Assembly (NCBI RefSeq): GCF_004123905.1
Contig: NZ_MZXW01000015.1
Coordinates: forward strand, 1-64,000
Length of the DNA stretch: 64,000 bases
Source of the DNA: Bradyrhizobium betae
GTDB taxonomy: Bacteria; Pseudomonadota; Alphaproteobacteria; Rhizobiales; Xanthobacteraceae
Direction: 5' to 3'
In this document: positions 1 through 9,200 of the stretch, one piece after another
Layout of the letters: every line of letters starts with the position of its first letter
Position numbering within the stretch: the stretch's first letter is position 1
Program-made: the position numbers and the translations under genes
Notes under the pieces: model-generated
The model's input: the letters and a program-made list of their open reading frames with translations, nothing else
Database searches by the model: none
Told to the model about the DNA's origin: nothing

Positions 1-48
1 GAACTCGTAGAACAACGCAGCCTGTTCGACTTGCCGATGTCCCATCAT
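1..48 (-). CDS. Transposase, N-terminal fragment (IS1182/IS5-like), cut by window edge
   Basis: Reading leftward from an ATG at 48 gives 16 codons (MMGHRQVEQAALFYEF) that run off the left edge. A purine-rich AGGA lies just upstream of the start. The peptide matches my memory of the N-terminus of rhizobial IS1182-type transposases, which open with a Met-Met-Gly start and a LFYEF segment before the helix-turn-helix. Only the start is visible, so the catalytic DDE domain and the intactness of the element cannot be judged. The family call is recognition, not a computed match. Confidence 0.6.
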   Translation of the reverse strand, partial: MMGHRQVEQAALFYEF

Positions 49-135
49 GATCTTCAGTCCTGCCAATTAGACTGACTGAATCACTGATCCCTCTGCGTCG
101 CAACAGTCGCCTTTTTCAACACAATCGGCCCTTCG
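1..135. mobile_element. End of an insertion sequence (outer boundary approximate)
   Basis: The transposase start at 48 faces the window edge, so the DNA just to its right should be the IS leader and terminal inverted repeat. Around 112-122 there is a CTTTTTCAACA tract of the kind found at the ends of many IS5/IS1182 elements. The exact terminus and target duplication cannot be fixed without the other end. From here to 246 I see no gene; this is the 3' flank of the ornithine aminotransferase gene. Confidence 0.45.
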
Positions 136-246
136 CGTCATTTGGCTGCGCTGCAGAATTTGGTCGCTATCGAGGCATAGCGGACTCTGGCAAGCCGTGC
201 GCTGACAGATTTATGGGTTGTGACCGATCTTCCGACGCACGCCTCC

Positions 247-1461
247 TCAAGAGAAATCCTGCGTCAGGGTCGTGGCGAACCGCTCCAGCGCCCAGTCGAC
301 CTGGTCGCCGGTGATCACCAGCGGCGGGGCGATTCGGATCGTGTGCTCATGGGTGTCCTTGGCGAGGATGCCCTTGCCCTGGAGCGCCTCGCAGTAGCGG
401 CGTGCGCGGCCGGCCTCGGGATGCAGCTCGACCGCCAGCATCAAGCCGCGCCCGCGCACCTCGCGGATGGTGTTGGCGCGGATGTCTTTCAAGCCTTGCA
501 GAAAGCGCGCGCCCTGCCTGGCCGCGTTCTCGATCATGCCTTCCTCGACCAGCACGCGCATCGCCGCACGCGCCACCGCGCAGGCAAGCGGGTTGCCGCC
601 GAAGGTCGAGCCGTGCTGCCCGGGTCGCAGTGTGCCGAGCACGTCGTTGTTCGAGAGCACGGCCGACACCGGATAGAAGCCGCCGGACAGGGCCTTGCCG
701 AGCAGCGTCACGTCCGCCTCGATTCCCTCATGCTGTTCGGCGAGCAGCTTGCCGGTGCGGCCGAGCCCGGTCTGGATCTCGTCGAGCACCAGCATCACAT
801 TGTTGGCCGTGCAGAGCTCCCGCACCTCGTTGAAATAGCCGGCTGGAGGAATGATGACACCGGCTTCGCCCTGGATCGGCTCGACCAGGAAGGCGACGGT
901 GTTCGGCGTGATCGCTTCTTGCAGCGCCGCGGCGTCGCCGAACGGGATGATCTTGAAGCCCGGGGCGAACGGCCCAAAGTGCTTGCGCGTCTCGGGGTCG
1001 GTTGAAAAGCCGACGACGCCCAGCGTGCGTCCATGGAAATTGTCGGCGCAGACGATGATCTCGGCCTGGCCGTCCGGCACGCCCTTCACCTCATAGCCCC
1101 ATTTGCGCACCGACTTGATCGCGCTTTCGACCGCCTCGGCGCCACTGTTCATCGGCAGCACCTTGTGGGAGCCGGTCAACGCCGCGATCTCTTCGTAGAA
1201 CGGGGCGAGCTGGTCGTTGTGGAAGGCGCGCGAGGTGAGCGTCAGCCTGCGTGCCTGTTCCATCATCGCCGCCAGGATCCTGGGGTGGCAGTGGCCCTGG
1301 TTGACCGCCGAATAGGCCGAGAGGCAATCGAGATAACGGTTGTCTTCGGTATCCCAGACCCAGACGCCTTCGCCACGCGACAGGACGACCCCGATCGGCG
1401 CGTAATTATGGGCGCCGAAGCGCGCTTCTGTGGCGAGGAAATCAATAACCGACGAGCTCAT
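247..1461 (-). CDS. rocD: Ornithine aminotransferase (class III PLP enzyme)
   Basis: 404 residues, the usual length of ornithine-oxo-acid transaminase. It moves the delta-amino group of ornithine to 2-oxoglutarate, giving glutamate semialdehyde for arginine catabolism or proline synthesis in the cytoplasm. Visible signatures are the N-terminal [19 protein letters not shown] segment, SGAEAVE near 107, the cofactor Asp in [12 protein letters not shown] (about 227) and the Schiff-base lysine in LLGKALSGG (about 256). [17 protein letters not shown] near 285 is typical of RocD. The gene stands alone on the minus strand, with the P450 gene ending 224 bases upstream. No arginase or Lrp-type regulator is adjacent; a neighbour on the left may have been lost or displaced by the IS. 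The 1462-1685 gap holds nothing I can identify beyond the presumed promoter. Confidence 0.9.
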   Translation of the reverse strand: MSSSVIDFLATEARFGAHNYAPIGVVLSRGEGVWVWDTEDNRYLDCLSAYSAVNQGHCHPRILAAMMEQARRLTLTSRAFHNDQLAPFYEEIAALTGSHKVLPMNSGAEAVESAIKSVRKWGYEVKGVPDGQAEIIVCADNFHGRTLGVVGFSTDPETRKHFGPFAPGFKIIPFGDAAALQEAITPNTVAFLVEPIQGEAGVIIPPAGYFNEVRELCTANNVMLVLDEIQTGLGRTGKLLAEQHEGIEADVTLLGKALSGGFYPVSAVLSNNDVLGTLRPGQHGSTFGGNPLACAVARAAMRVLVEEGMIENAARQGARFLQGLKDIRANTIREVRGRGLMLAVELHPEAGRARRYCEALQGKGILAKDTHEHTIRIAPPLVITGDQVDWALERFATTLTQDFS

Positions 1462-1685
1462 CTGTCGTCACTCCATGGCTGCGCGCCGGCGTCAACCGGC
1501 TGTACCGGCCCCGCTCAAATTGATTTGGGCATCAGTTTGCCCGTTTGGAAGCCTTCATGCGTCGATGGCGCGGTGCGGCCCGATTTGCCCGAAATGTCAA
1601 ATGGTTCTGCGGAGCCACAGGGCATCGTTCGCCGATCCGCCGTCTACTGTGCATGGGGTTGTTTTCGACTTTTTTGTTTGAGGCC

Positions 1686-2906
1686 TCACCCGATCGCGCA
1701 AGGGACGTTCAAAAAACCGCGGAACCGCACGCGTCCGCCCCGCACCGGCGCGCCGCTCACGGCATAGTTCGGGAAGCGCGCCAGGAAACGCGAGATCGCA
1801 ATCGCCCCTTCCAGCCGCGCCAGCGCCATGCCCGCGCATTGATGCGCGCCGGTGGCGAAGGCGAGATGCCGGTTCGGCGAGCGCGCGACGTCGAAGCTCT
1901 CCGGGTCGGGAAACTGCGCGGGGTCGCGGTTGGCAGCTCCAATGCACAGCGTCACCGACGTGCCGGCGTCGAGCATGACGCCGCCGAGCTCGACGCGCTC
2001 CGTGGTCATGCGGTTGCCGAGCTGGTTCGAGCTCTCGTAGCGCAGCATCTCCTCGACAGCGGTCTTGATCATGTCGGGGTTGTCGATGAGCCGTTGCTTC
2101 TGATCCGGGTTCCGGTGCAGCGCGACCAAGCCGTTGCCGATCAGGTTGGTGGTGGTCTCGTGGCCGGCGTTGAGCAGGAAGATGCAGTTGTGCAGCAGCT
2201 CCTTCTCGGTCAGCCGCTCGCCGTTCTCTTCACCCTGGATCAACCGCGTCAGTACGTCGCGCTCGGGATTGCCCGGCTTCTCGCGCCGGCGCGCGACCAG
2301 CGTTTCGAGATAGGCGAGGAAGTCCGTCACGGCCTTGTTGCCGCGCGCGGCGACTTCGGGCGACACGACAGGTTCGAGCGCTCCCAAAATCGCCAGCGAC
2401 CAGTCGCGCAGCGGCGCGCGCTCGTCGTGGGGGACATCGAGCAGATTGCCGATGACCTCGATGGGAATGGAGGCGGCGAAATCCTCGATCAACTCGCATT
2501 GGCCCTTGGTGGCGATGGCGTCGAGCAGGCCGTCGACCAGCTTGACGATATCAGGCTCCATGCCGGCGATCGCGCGCGGCGACAGCGCGCCCATGATCAG
2601 GCGTCGCACGCGGGTGTGCGCCGGCGGATCGTTGAAGACGAGGCTCGTGGTGTGGTGCTCGTAGAGCGGGGTATCGCCGTATTTCGGCGCGAACTCGCGC
2701 TTCTTGTCCGAGCTGAACGATTTTGTGTTCTTGTAGGTGGTGACGAGGTCGTCATAGCGGGTCAGGAACACGGTGCCGTTTGGCAGGCGCTTGACGGGTT
2801 CGTTCTCCCGCAGTGCACGATAAGTGGGGTAGGGATCGGCGTAAAATTCCGCGGTCAGCTTCTCCAGATCGAAATGGGCCGCCAGCTCTTTCGCACTTGC
2901 GTTCAT
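1686..2906 (-). CDS. Cytochrome P450
   Basis: 406 residues, standard for a soluble bacterial P450. The oxygen-binding I-helix motif AGHETTT, the K-helix ExxR (EEMLR) and the heme-cysteine loop ATGAHQCAGMALARLEG are all intact, so it should be an active heme-thiolate monooxygenase. An upstream in-frame ATG at 3041 would overlap the divergent ThDP gene and adds 45 low-complexity residues, so I use the ATG at 2906 (MNASAKELAAHF). No ferredoxin or reductase gene is adjacent, so electrons must come from elsewhere. The 106-base gap to the divergent ThDP-enzyme pair suggests shared regulation. The substrate is unknown. Confidence 0.88.
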   Translation of the reverse strand: MNASAKELAAHFDLEKLTAEFYADPYPTYRALRENEPVKRLPNGTVFLTRYDDLVTTYKNTKSFSSDKKREFAPKYGDTPLYEHHTTSLVFNDPPAHTRVRRLIMGALSPRAIAGMEPDIVKLVDGLLDAIATKGQCELIEDFAASIPIEVIGNLLDVPHDERAPLRDWSLAILGALEPVVSPEVAARGNKAVTDFLAYLETLVARRREKPGNPERDVLTRLIQGEENGERLTEKELLHNCIFLLNAGHETTTNLIGNGLVALHRNPDQKQRLIDNPDMIKTAVEEMLRYESSNQLGNRMTTERVELGGVMLDAGTSVTLCIGAANRDPAQFPDPESFDVARSPNRHLAFATGAHQCAGMALARLEGAIAISRFLARFPNYAVSGAPVRGGRVRFRGFLNVPCAIG

Positions 2907-3012
2907 CCGCCATACTCGCCGGTTGAGACCGATATGCTGTTTTCGCTCTTTCGAGCCGCGCAGATCACCGTCTACAGTCACGCCCTGATTTGCAAGCCGA
3001 CCGGACAGGAAA

Positions 3013-3567
3013 ATGCACGCCCGCGCTGATGCTGCCGACACGGTCCCTGAGTCCAGTACTCTTTGGCCCGACGATATTTTCGCAACGTTGCAACGCTTCG
3101 ACGTCCGGCAGGTGCCTTACGTGCCCGATGCCGGTCATTCAAAACTGATCCAGCGCGTGCTGGGTTCGTCCACGATGCGCGGCATCCCGCTGACGACGGA
3201 GGAGGAGGGCGTGGCGCTGCTCGCCGGCGCCTGGACCGGCGGACAGCGCGGCGTGCTTCTCATGCAGTCGAGCGGCGTCGGCAATTGCATCAACATGCTG
3301 TCGCTGATTCCGATCCTGCGCTTTCCGTTCCTCACCCTCGTGACCATGCGCGGCGAGTGGGGCGAGTTCAATCCTTGGCAAGTGCCGATGGGATCGACCA
3401 CGCAGGGCGTGTTCGAGCTCTCGGGCGTCAAGGTGCTGCGCGCCTCGAATGCGGCGGAGGTGCCGGCCGTGCTGGAGGCGGCCGCGGCGCAGGCCTACAA
3501 CGCGCTGACGCCCACCGCTGTCCTGCTGTCGCAGCGCCTGATCGGCGCCAAGGTTTTCACCAAATGA
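3013..3567 (+). CDS. ThDP-dependent decarboxylase-like protein, alpha (Pyr-domain) subunit
   Basis: 184 residues that match the N-terminal half of thiamine-diphosphate decarboxylases of the sulfopyruvate/phosphonopyruvate decarboxylase type. The stretch LTTEEEGVALLAGAWTGG carries the glutamate (TEEE) expected to activate the aminopyrimidine ring, and QSSGVGNCIN is also typical of the family. It lacks the cofactor diphosphate motif, which is in the next gene, so the two should form one enzyme. The start has an AGGA six to eight bases upstream and its stop overlaps the next start (ATGA), indicating translational coupling. No ppm/comABC or phosphonate genes are nearby, so the 2-oxo-acid substrate is open; the adjacent P450 may be linked. 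Confidence 0.75.
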   Translation: MHARADAADTVPESSTLWPDDIFATLQRFDVRQVPYVPDAGHSKLIQRVLGSSTMRGIPLTTEEEGVALLAGAWTGGQRGVLLMQSSGVGNCINMLSLIPILRFPFLTLVTMRGEWGEFNPWQVPMGSTTQGVFELSGVKVLRASNAAEVPAVLEAAAAQAYNALTPTAVLLSQRLIGAKVFTK

Positions 3568-4154
3568 GCAAGGCCAATCTCCTCGACCGCCGGCAGGTGG
3601 TCTCGACGCTGCTTGCGAACCGCAAGGACGTCGTTGCGATCGGCGGCCTCGGGGCCTCCACCAACGACATTTGCGCGGCCGGCGACCACGCCCGCAATTT
3701 CTATCTCTGGGGCGGCATGGGCGGCGCCGCGATGATCGGGCTGGGCTTGGCGCTGGCGCAGCCGACGCTGCCGGTGCTGGTCATCACCGGCGACGGTGAG
3801 ATGCTGATGGGCATGGGCAGCCTTGCCACCATCGGCCTGCAAAAACCGTCCAACCTCTCGATCGTGGTGCTCGATAACGAGGCCTATGGCGAGACCGGCG
3901 GCCAGACCAGCCATACCTCGGCCGCCGCCGACCTCGTCGGCGTCGCCCGGGCCTGCGGGATCCAGCACAGTGAGTCGATCTCGACCATGGCCGAGGTCGA
4001 GGCCTTCGCCAAAGCCGTCCACGACGTTTCGGCCGGCCCGCGATTTGCCAATGTGAAGATCGACAGCGCCAGCCTTGAGCGGATCCTGCCGAGCCGGGAC
4101 GGGACCTACATCGTCAACCGGATCCGCGGCGACCTCGGCTTCCAGCCGATCTAG
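3564..4154 (+). CDS. ThDP-dependent decarboxylase-like protein, beta (PP-domain) subunit
   Basis: 196 residues corresponding to the C-terminal, cofactor-binding half of ThDP decarboxylases. The diphosphate/Mg motif is clear: GDGEMLMGMGSLATIG followed by NEAYGETGGQTSH (the GDG...N signature with NxxxGxTGG). WGGMGGAAMIGLGLALAQP upstream of it is also typical of the sulfopyruvate/phosphonopyruvate decarboxylase beta subunit. The ATG at 3564 overlaps the alpha-subunit stop by four bases. Two short subunits instead of one chain of about 380 residues resembles ComD/ComE of coenzyme M synthesis, but that pathway is not expected here. The precise reaction is not resolved by sequence. Confidence 0.78.
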   Translation: MSKANLLDRRQVVSTLLANRKDVVAIGGLGASTNDICAAGDHARNFYLWGGMGGAAMIGLGLALAQPTLPVLVITGDGEMLMGMGSLATIGLQKPSNLSIVVLDNEAYGETGGQTSHTSAAADLVGVARACGIQHSESISTMAEVEAFAKAVHDVSAGPRFANVKIDSASLERILPSRDGTYIVNRIRGDLGFQPI

Positions 4155-4258
4155 GCCCACACGGTTTGCCTGCGGGCGTCGTGCTGCTCGCGAGCCGTGC
4201 AGGCGGGCCAATTTCCACTGATTTTACAACGCTTTCAGGTTGCGATGCAGCATAATGC

Positions 4259-4287
4259 TTGACTTTTGCGTGGGTGAGTGCTTACTC
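4259..4287 (+). promoter_or_regulatory. Candidate promoter of the tetR-efflux operon
   Basis: TTGACT at 4259-4264 and TTACTC at 4282-4287 are separated by 17 bases, a plausible sigma-70 pair. The -10 box lies inside the inverted repeat at 4274-4289. Transcription would start at or near the ATG at 4294, so the message may be nearly leaderless. This is pattern reading only. Confidence 0.4.
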
Positions 4288-4289
4288 AC
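4274..4289. promoter_or_regulatory. Perfect inverted repeat, likely TetR operator
   Basis: GTGAGT at 4274-4279 and ACTCAC at 4284-4289 are exact reverse complements around GCTT. The site sits five bases before the TetR start and overlaps the candidate -10, so binding would block transcription of the regulator and the efflux genes behind it. TGAGTG-type half-sites are common among TetR regulators of RND pumps. Confidence 0.65.
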
Positions 4290-4293
4290 TAGC

Positions 4294-4995
4294 ATGAGCT
4301 CATTGCGTATGACGAGCGACCTGAGGCGTCAATTGATCCTCGGTGCCGCGAAACGCTGCTTCGCCCGACACGGCTATACCGGCACCACGACGAAGAGCGT
4401 GGCGGCCGCCGCTGCCATTTCCGAGGCGCTGCTGTTCAAGCATTTCCCGTCCAAGGCGGCGCTCTACGCCGAGATCCTCAGTGACGAGTGCGAGGCGGAC
4501 CCGGCCTTGATGGAGCTGCTCGAGCGGCAGCCGTCGACGGCTGCTCTGGTCGAGCTGATCCGCGCCATGGTCCAGCACTTCCTCCACATCGCTGACGGTC
4601 CCGACCAGGAAGAAGCGCAGCGCCTGCGACTGATGGCCACGAGTCATTTGGATGATGGCGAATTCGCCCGTCTGCTATATGCCAAGATCGAGAAGCTGAT
4701 CGGAGCTATCTTCGTCGCCTCGCTCGAGCGTGCGGTTGCCAGCAGTGACGCGCGGCCATTCAGCGGCGATCCGCTCAACCTGTTCTGGTTTGCGCATCAC
4801 ACGCTGATGACGGCTGCGCTGACCAGGCTGCCGGCCGCGCCTTGCCTCGCGTATGGCAAGGCGAACGACCTCGAGCGGCAGCTGTGTGAGTTTCTCCTGA
4901 GGGGTATCGGACTTAACGACGCCGCAATTGCTTCGCATTTGAGCCACGATCAGGCCGTGGGTGCGGGCAAGACCGCGATTGCAGAGAGTGCATGA
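4294..4995 (+). CDS. TetR/AcrR-family transcriptional regulator of the RND pump
   Basis: 233 residues. The N-terminal helix-turn-helix is textbook TetR: LILGAAKRCFARHGYTGTTTKSVAAAAAISEALLFKHFPSKAALYAEIL. The C-terminal half is a ligand domain with no further recognisable motif. I choose the ATG at 4294 because it follows the operator directly and leaves the DNA-binding domain intact; an ATG at 4309 is also possible. The stop is one base before the adaptor ATG at 4997, so regulator and pump form one autoregulated operon. It probably represses until a pump substrate binds. Confidence 0.85.
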   Translation: MSSLRMTSDLRRQLILGAAKRCFARHGYTGTTTKSVAAAAAISEALLFKHFPSKAALYAEILSDECEADPALMELLERQPSTAALVELIRAMVQHFLHIADGPDQEEAQRLRLMATSHLDDGEFARLLYAKIEKLIGAIFVASLERAVASSDARPFSGDPLNLFWFAHHTLMTAALTRLPAAPCLAYGKANDLERQLCEFLLRGIGLNDAAIASHLSHDQAVGAGKTAIAESA

Positions 4996-4996
4996 C

Positions 4997-6190
4997 ATGA
5001 ACATCGTAGCCGAACACAAGATTTCGGGCCAACCGATCGACAACAAGGCTCCCAAGCGTCCGGTCCGGCCGGTGCTCTGGTTCATCATCGTCGGCACGCT
5101 GCTCGGCGTGCTGGTCGGTGGTCTCGTCTGGTTCAATTATTTCCGCGGCCAGATGATCAAGCAGTTCTTCGCCAACAACAAGCCGCCGCCGACCGCCGTC
5201 AGCGCAGCCGAAGCGAAGTCGGAGGTGGTGCCGAACCTGCTCACCGCGGTCGGCGGCCTTGCCGCCGTTCACCAGGTCGATGTCAGTGCCGACGTCAACG
5301 GCCGCGTCACCGAGATCAAGTTCGAGCCGGGCACCCATGTCGAGGCCGGCACGCCGCTGGTGCAGCTGTTCGACGCGCCGGATCAGGGCGACCTCGCCAA
5401 CTACAAGGCGCAGTCGACCGTCGCGCAGCTGTCGCTCGATCGCGCCAAGCAACTGGCATCGCGCCAGTTCGGCCCGCAGGCAACGGTCGATTCCGCGCAG
5501 GCCGCCTACGACCAGGCGCTGGCCGGCATCGCCAAGACCGAGGCATTGATCTCGCAGAAGCTGGTCCGCGCGCCGTTCTCCGGCGATCTCGGCGTCCGCA
5601 AGGTCGAGGTCGGCCAGTATCTGACGGCCGGCACGGCCATCGTGTCGCTGACTGATCTGTCGGTGCTGTGGGCCAACTTCACCGTGACGGAAAAGGACTC
5701 GGGCAACCTCAAGGTCGGCCAGCCGGTCCGGCTCAAGGTCGACGCCTATCCGGGCCGCACCTTCGACGCCAAGATCACCACGATCGAGCCGCAGATCGCC
5801 ACCGACACCCGCAACATCCGCGTGCAGGCGACGGTTGCCAATCCGGAGAAGATCCTGAAGCCCGGCATGTTCGTGACCACGACGGTGGTGCTGCCGGACA
5901 AGCCGGCGGTGGTCACCGTGCCGGAGACAGCGGTCGACTACACGCTGTACGGCGACTCCGTGTTCGTGATCACCGAGAAGAAGGAAGAGGACGGCAAGAC
6001 CAGCCTCTCCGCGGTGCGCACATTCGTGCAGACCGGCAACCGGGTCGATGGTCGTGCTGAAATCGTCAAAGGTCTGAAGCCGGGCGACAAGGTCGTCGCC
6101 GTCGGCCAGCTCAAGCTGCAATCGGGCTCGGCGGTGTCGATTTCGACCGACCCGGCGCCGGCTATCCCGGCGCAGCCGCCGCGATACTGA
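4997..6190 (+). CDS. RND efflux periplasmic adaptor (membrane fusion protein)
   Basis: 397 residues, normal for AcrA/MexA/MexE-type adaptors. One N-terminal membrane anchor (VLWFIIVGTLLGVLVGGLVWF, about residues 21-43) precedes the periplasmic part. The split lipoyl half-domains (VDVSADVNGRVTEIKFEPGTHVEAG and RAPFSGDLGVRKVEVGQYL), a short helical hairpin between them and a beta-barrel around LWANFTVTEKDSG are visible. There is no lipobox cysteine. It would join the inner-membrane pump encoded 76 bases downstream to an outer-membrane channel, for which no gene lies nearby; a TolC-like protein from elsewhere is assumed. The ATG at 4997 is preferred to an upstream in-frame start that would overlap tetR. 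Confidence 0.88.
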   Translation: MNIVAEHKISGQPIDNKAPKRPVRPVLWFIIVGTLLGVLVGGLVWFNYFRGQMIKQFFANNKPPPTAVSAAEAKSEVVPNLLTAVGGLAAVHQVDVSADVNGRVTEIKFEPGTHVEAGTPLVQLFDAPDQGDLANYKAQSTVAQLSLDRAKQLASRQFGPQATVDSAQAAYDQALAGIAKTEALISQKLVRAPFSGDLGVRKVEVGQYLTAGTAIVSLTDLSVLWANFTVTEKDSGNLKVGQPVRLKVDAYPGRTFDAKITTIEPQIATDTRNIRVQATVANPEKILKPGMFVTTTVVLPDKPAVVTVPETAVDYTLYGDSVFVITEKKEEDGKTSLSAVRTFVQTGNRVDGRAEIVKGLKPGDKVVAVGQLKLQSGSAVSISTDPAPAIPAQPPRY

Positions 6191-6266
6191 CGCCGCACAC
6201 GTCGCAGCGTGATCCGGCACGGCCGGGTCACGCGCTTTGCAAGTCAACGAAACCGAGATCGCCGCG

Positions 6267-9200
6267 ATGCGCTTTACCGACATTTTCATCAAACGCCCGG
6301 TCCTGTCGGTCGTCGTCAGCCTGCTGATCCTTCTGATCGGCCTGCGCGCGGCGACGACGCTGCCGATCCGACAATATCCAAAACTGTCGAACACGGTCAT
6401 CAACATCACGACCGTCTATCCCGGCGCGTCCGCCGACCTGATCCAGGGCTTCATCACCACGCCGATCGAGCAGGCCGTCGCCTCGGCCGAAGGCGTCGAT
6501 TACATGACCTCGTCCTCGGTGCTCGGCACCTCGACGATCCAGGTCTACATCAAGCTGAATTTCGATCCGAACCAGGCGCTCACCGAGGTGCTGGCCAAGA
6601 CGAACTCGGTCAAATATCTGATTCCGAAGGAATCCAACGACCCGATCGTCACCAAGACCACGGGCCAGACTACGGCGGTGATGTATCTCGGCTTCTCGTC
6701 CGACGAGCTGTCGGGCTCGGCGATCTCCGACTATTTGACGCGCGTGGTGCAGCCGGTGCTGTCGACCGTCGATGGCGTCGCGTCCGCCGACATCCTCGGC
6801 GCCCAGAATTTTGCGATGCGGCTGTGGCTCGATCCCATGAAGATGGCCGGCCGCAACGTATCGCCAGCGGATGTGTCGGCTGCTATCGCCGCCAACAACT
6901 TCCAGTCCGCGGCGGGCCAGACCAAGGGCTATTTGATCGTCTCGAACATCTCGACGAATACGGGCCTGACCGACGTCAACCAGTTCAAGAAGATGATCGT
7001 CAAGGCCAAGGACGGCGGCTTCGTGCGGATGGAGGACATCGCGTCCGTCGAGCTTGCCGCGCAGACCACCGATGCGAGCGTAGCCTTCAACGGCGAGCAC
7101 GCGATCTTCATCGGCGTGCAGGCGACTCCGCAAGGCAACCCGTTGACGCTGGTCAAGGGCGTGCGCGCGCTGTTCCCGGAGCTCGAGCGTAACCTGCCGC
7201 CGTCGATGAAGATGAAGGTCGCCTACGATTCGACCAAGTTCATTCAGTCCTCGATCGACGAGGTCGAGAAGACGCTGGGCGAAGCCATCATCATCGTCAT
7301 CGTGGTGATCTTCCTGTTCCTGGCGTCGTTCCGCTCCGTTATCATTCCGGTTGTCACGATTCCTCTGTCGATGATCGGCGTCTGCACGCTGATGCTGATG
7401 CTGGGCTTCAGCTTCAACCTGCTGACGCTGCTTGCGATGGTGCTCGCGATCGGTCTCGTCGTCGACGACGCCATCGTGGTGGTGGAGAACATCCATCGGC
7501 ATCTGGAGGAAGGGAAGACACCGGTACAGGCGTCATTGGAAGGTGCGCGGGAAATCGTCGGTCCGGTCATCTCGATGACCATCACGCTTGCCGCCGTGTA
7601 TGCCCCGATCGGCTTCCTCGGTGGCCTGACCGGCTCGCTGTTCCGCGAATTCGCCTTCACGCTCGCGGGCTCCGTGATCGTGTCGGGCGTGATCGCGCTG
7701 ACGCTGTCGCCGATGATGTGCTCGGTGTTGCTGAAGAACACGGAGGAGGGCCGGTTTGCAAAGCTCGTGAACGGGGTATTTGGCGCCCTGACGCGCTGGT
7801 ACGGCCGCAGGCTCGACCGCTCGCTTGACTACAAGTCCATCACCGGCCTGTTCGCGGTGACGATCCTCGGGCTCGTGGGCTTCCTCTACATGCACACCTC
7901 GAAGGAGCTGGCGCCTGAGGAGGACCAGGGAATCGTGTTCGCGGTGACCAAGGCGCCGAAATACGCCAACATCGACTATGTCGATTTCTACGGCGAGAAG
8001 CTCGACAAGGAATTCCAGAAGTTCGCCGAAACCGATCTGCGTTTCGTGCTGAACGGCATCAACGGGCCGCAGGGCGGTATCGCGGGCATGCTGCTGAAGC
8101 CGTGGGACGAACGCAAGCGTTCCTCGATTGCGCTGAAGCCACTGGTCCAGGCCGAGCTTTCCAAGATCGAGGGCGTCCAGGCCTTTGCGTTCAATTTGCC
8201 GCCGCTGCCGGGTGGGCCGGGCGGTCTGCCGGTGCAGATGGTGATCAACTCGACCGCGGGCTTCCAGGCCGTCTACGAGCAGATGGAGAAGTTGAAGGCC
8301 GCCGCGCGCAAGAGCGGCATGTTCATCGTTTCCGACAGTGACCTCGCCTACAACCAGCCGACCGTGACGGTGAAGATCGACCGTACCAAGGCCCAGGACC
8401 TCGGCGTCAACATGCAGAATGTCGGCAGTGCGCTGGCGGTGCTGCTGGGCGGCAACTACATCAACCGCTTCAATCTGGAGGGCCGCTCCTATCAGGTGAT
8501 CCCGCAAGTGCCGCGCGGCCAGCGGCTCTCGCCGGAATCGCTCGGCGGCTACTACGTGTCGACCAACACCGGCCAGCAGCTTCCGTTGTCGACGGTGGTG
8601 TCGATCGAGACCAGGACCGATCCGAATTCGCTGACGCATTACAATCAGCTCAATTCGGCGACCTTCTCGGCCGTGCCGATGCCCGGTGTCACCGTCGGTG
8701 CTGCGGTCGACTTCCTCGAAGGCGAGGCCAAGAATCTGCCGCAGGGCTTCAGCCATGACTACCTCGCCGACTCCCGACAGTATGTGCAGGAAGGCAACCA
8801 GCTCGCGATCACTTTCGGCTTCGCACTGATCATCATCTTCCTGGTGCTGGCGGCTCAGTTCGAGAGTCTTCGCGATCCGCTCGTCATCATGATCTCGGTG
8901 CCGATGGCGATCGTCGGCGCACTGATCCCGCTGTTCTTCGGCATGGCAACCATGAACATCTACACCCAGGTCGGTCTGCTAACCCTGGTCGGCCTGATCA
9001 CCAAGCACGGCATCCTGATGGTGGAGTTCGCCAACGAGCTCCAGATCAACGAGCGGCTCGATCGCCGGTCCGCGATCGAGATGTCGGCCCGCATTCGTCT
9101 CCGGCCGATCCTGATGACCACGGCGGCGATGGTGACCGGCCTGATCCCGCTCCTGACCGCGACCGGCGCGGGCGCGGCCAGCCGCTTCTCGATCGGCCTC

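Noticed and set aside
220..1767. Long open frames on the strand opposite rocD
   Set aside because: They mirror a strongly conserved gene in high-GC DNA, with arginine- and alanine-rich translations and no family match.
2907..3041. N-terminal extension of the first P450
   Set aside because: It would overlap the divergent ThDP gene and adds sequence unlike P450 N-termini; the ATG at 2906 fits the family.
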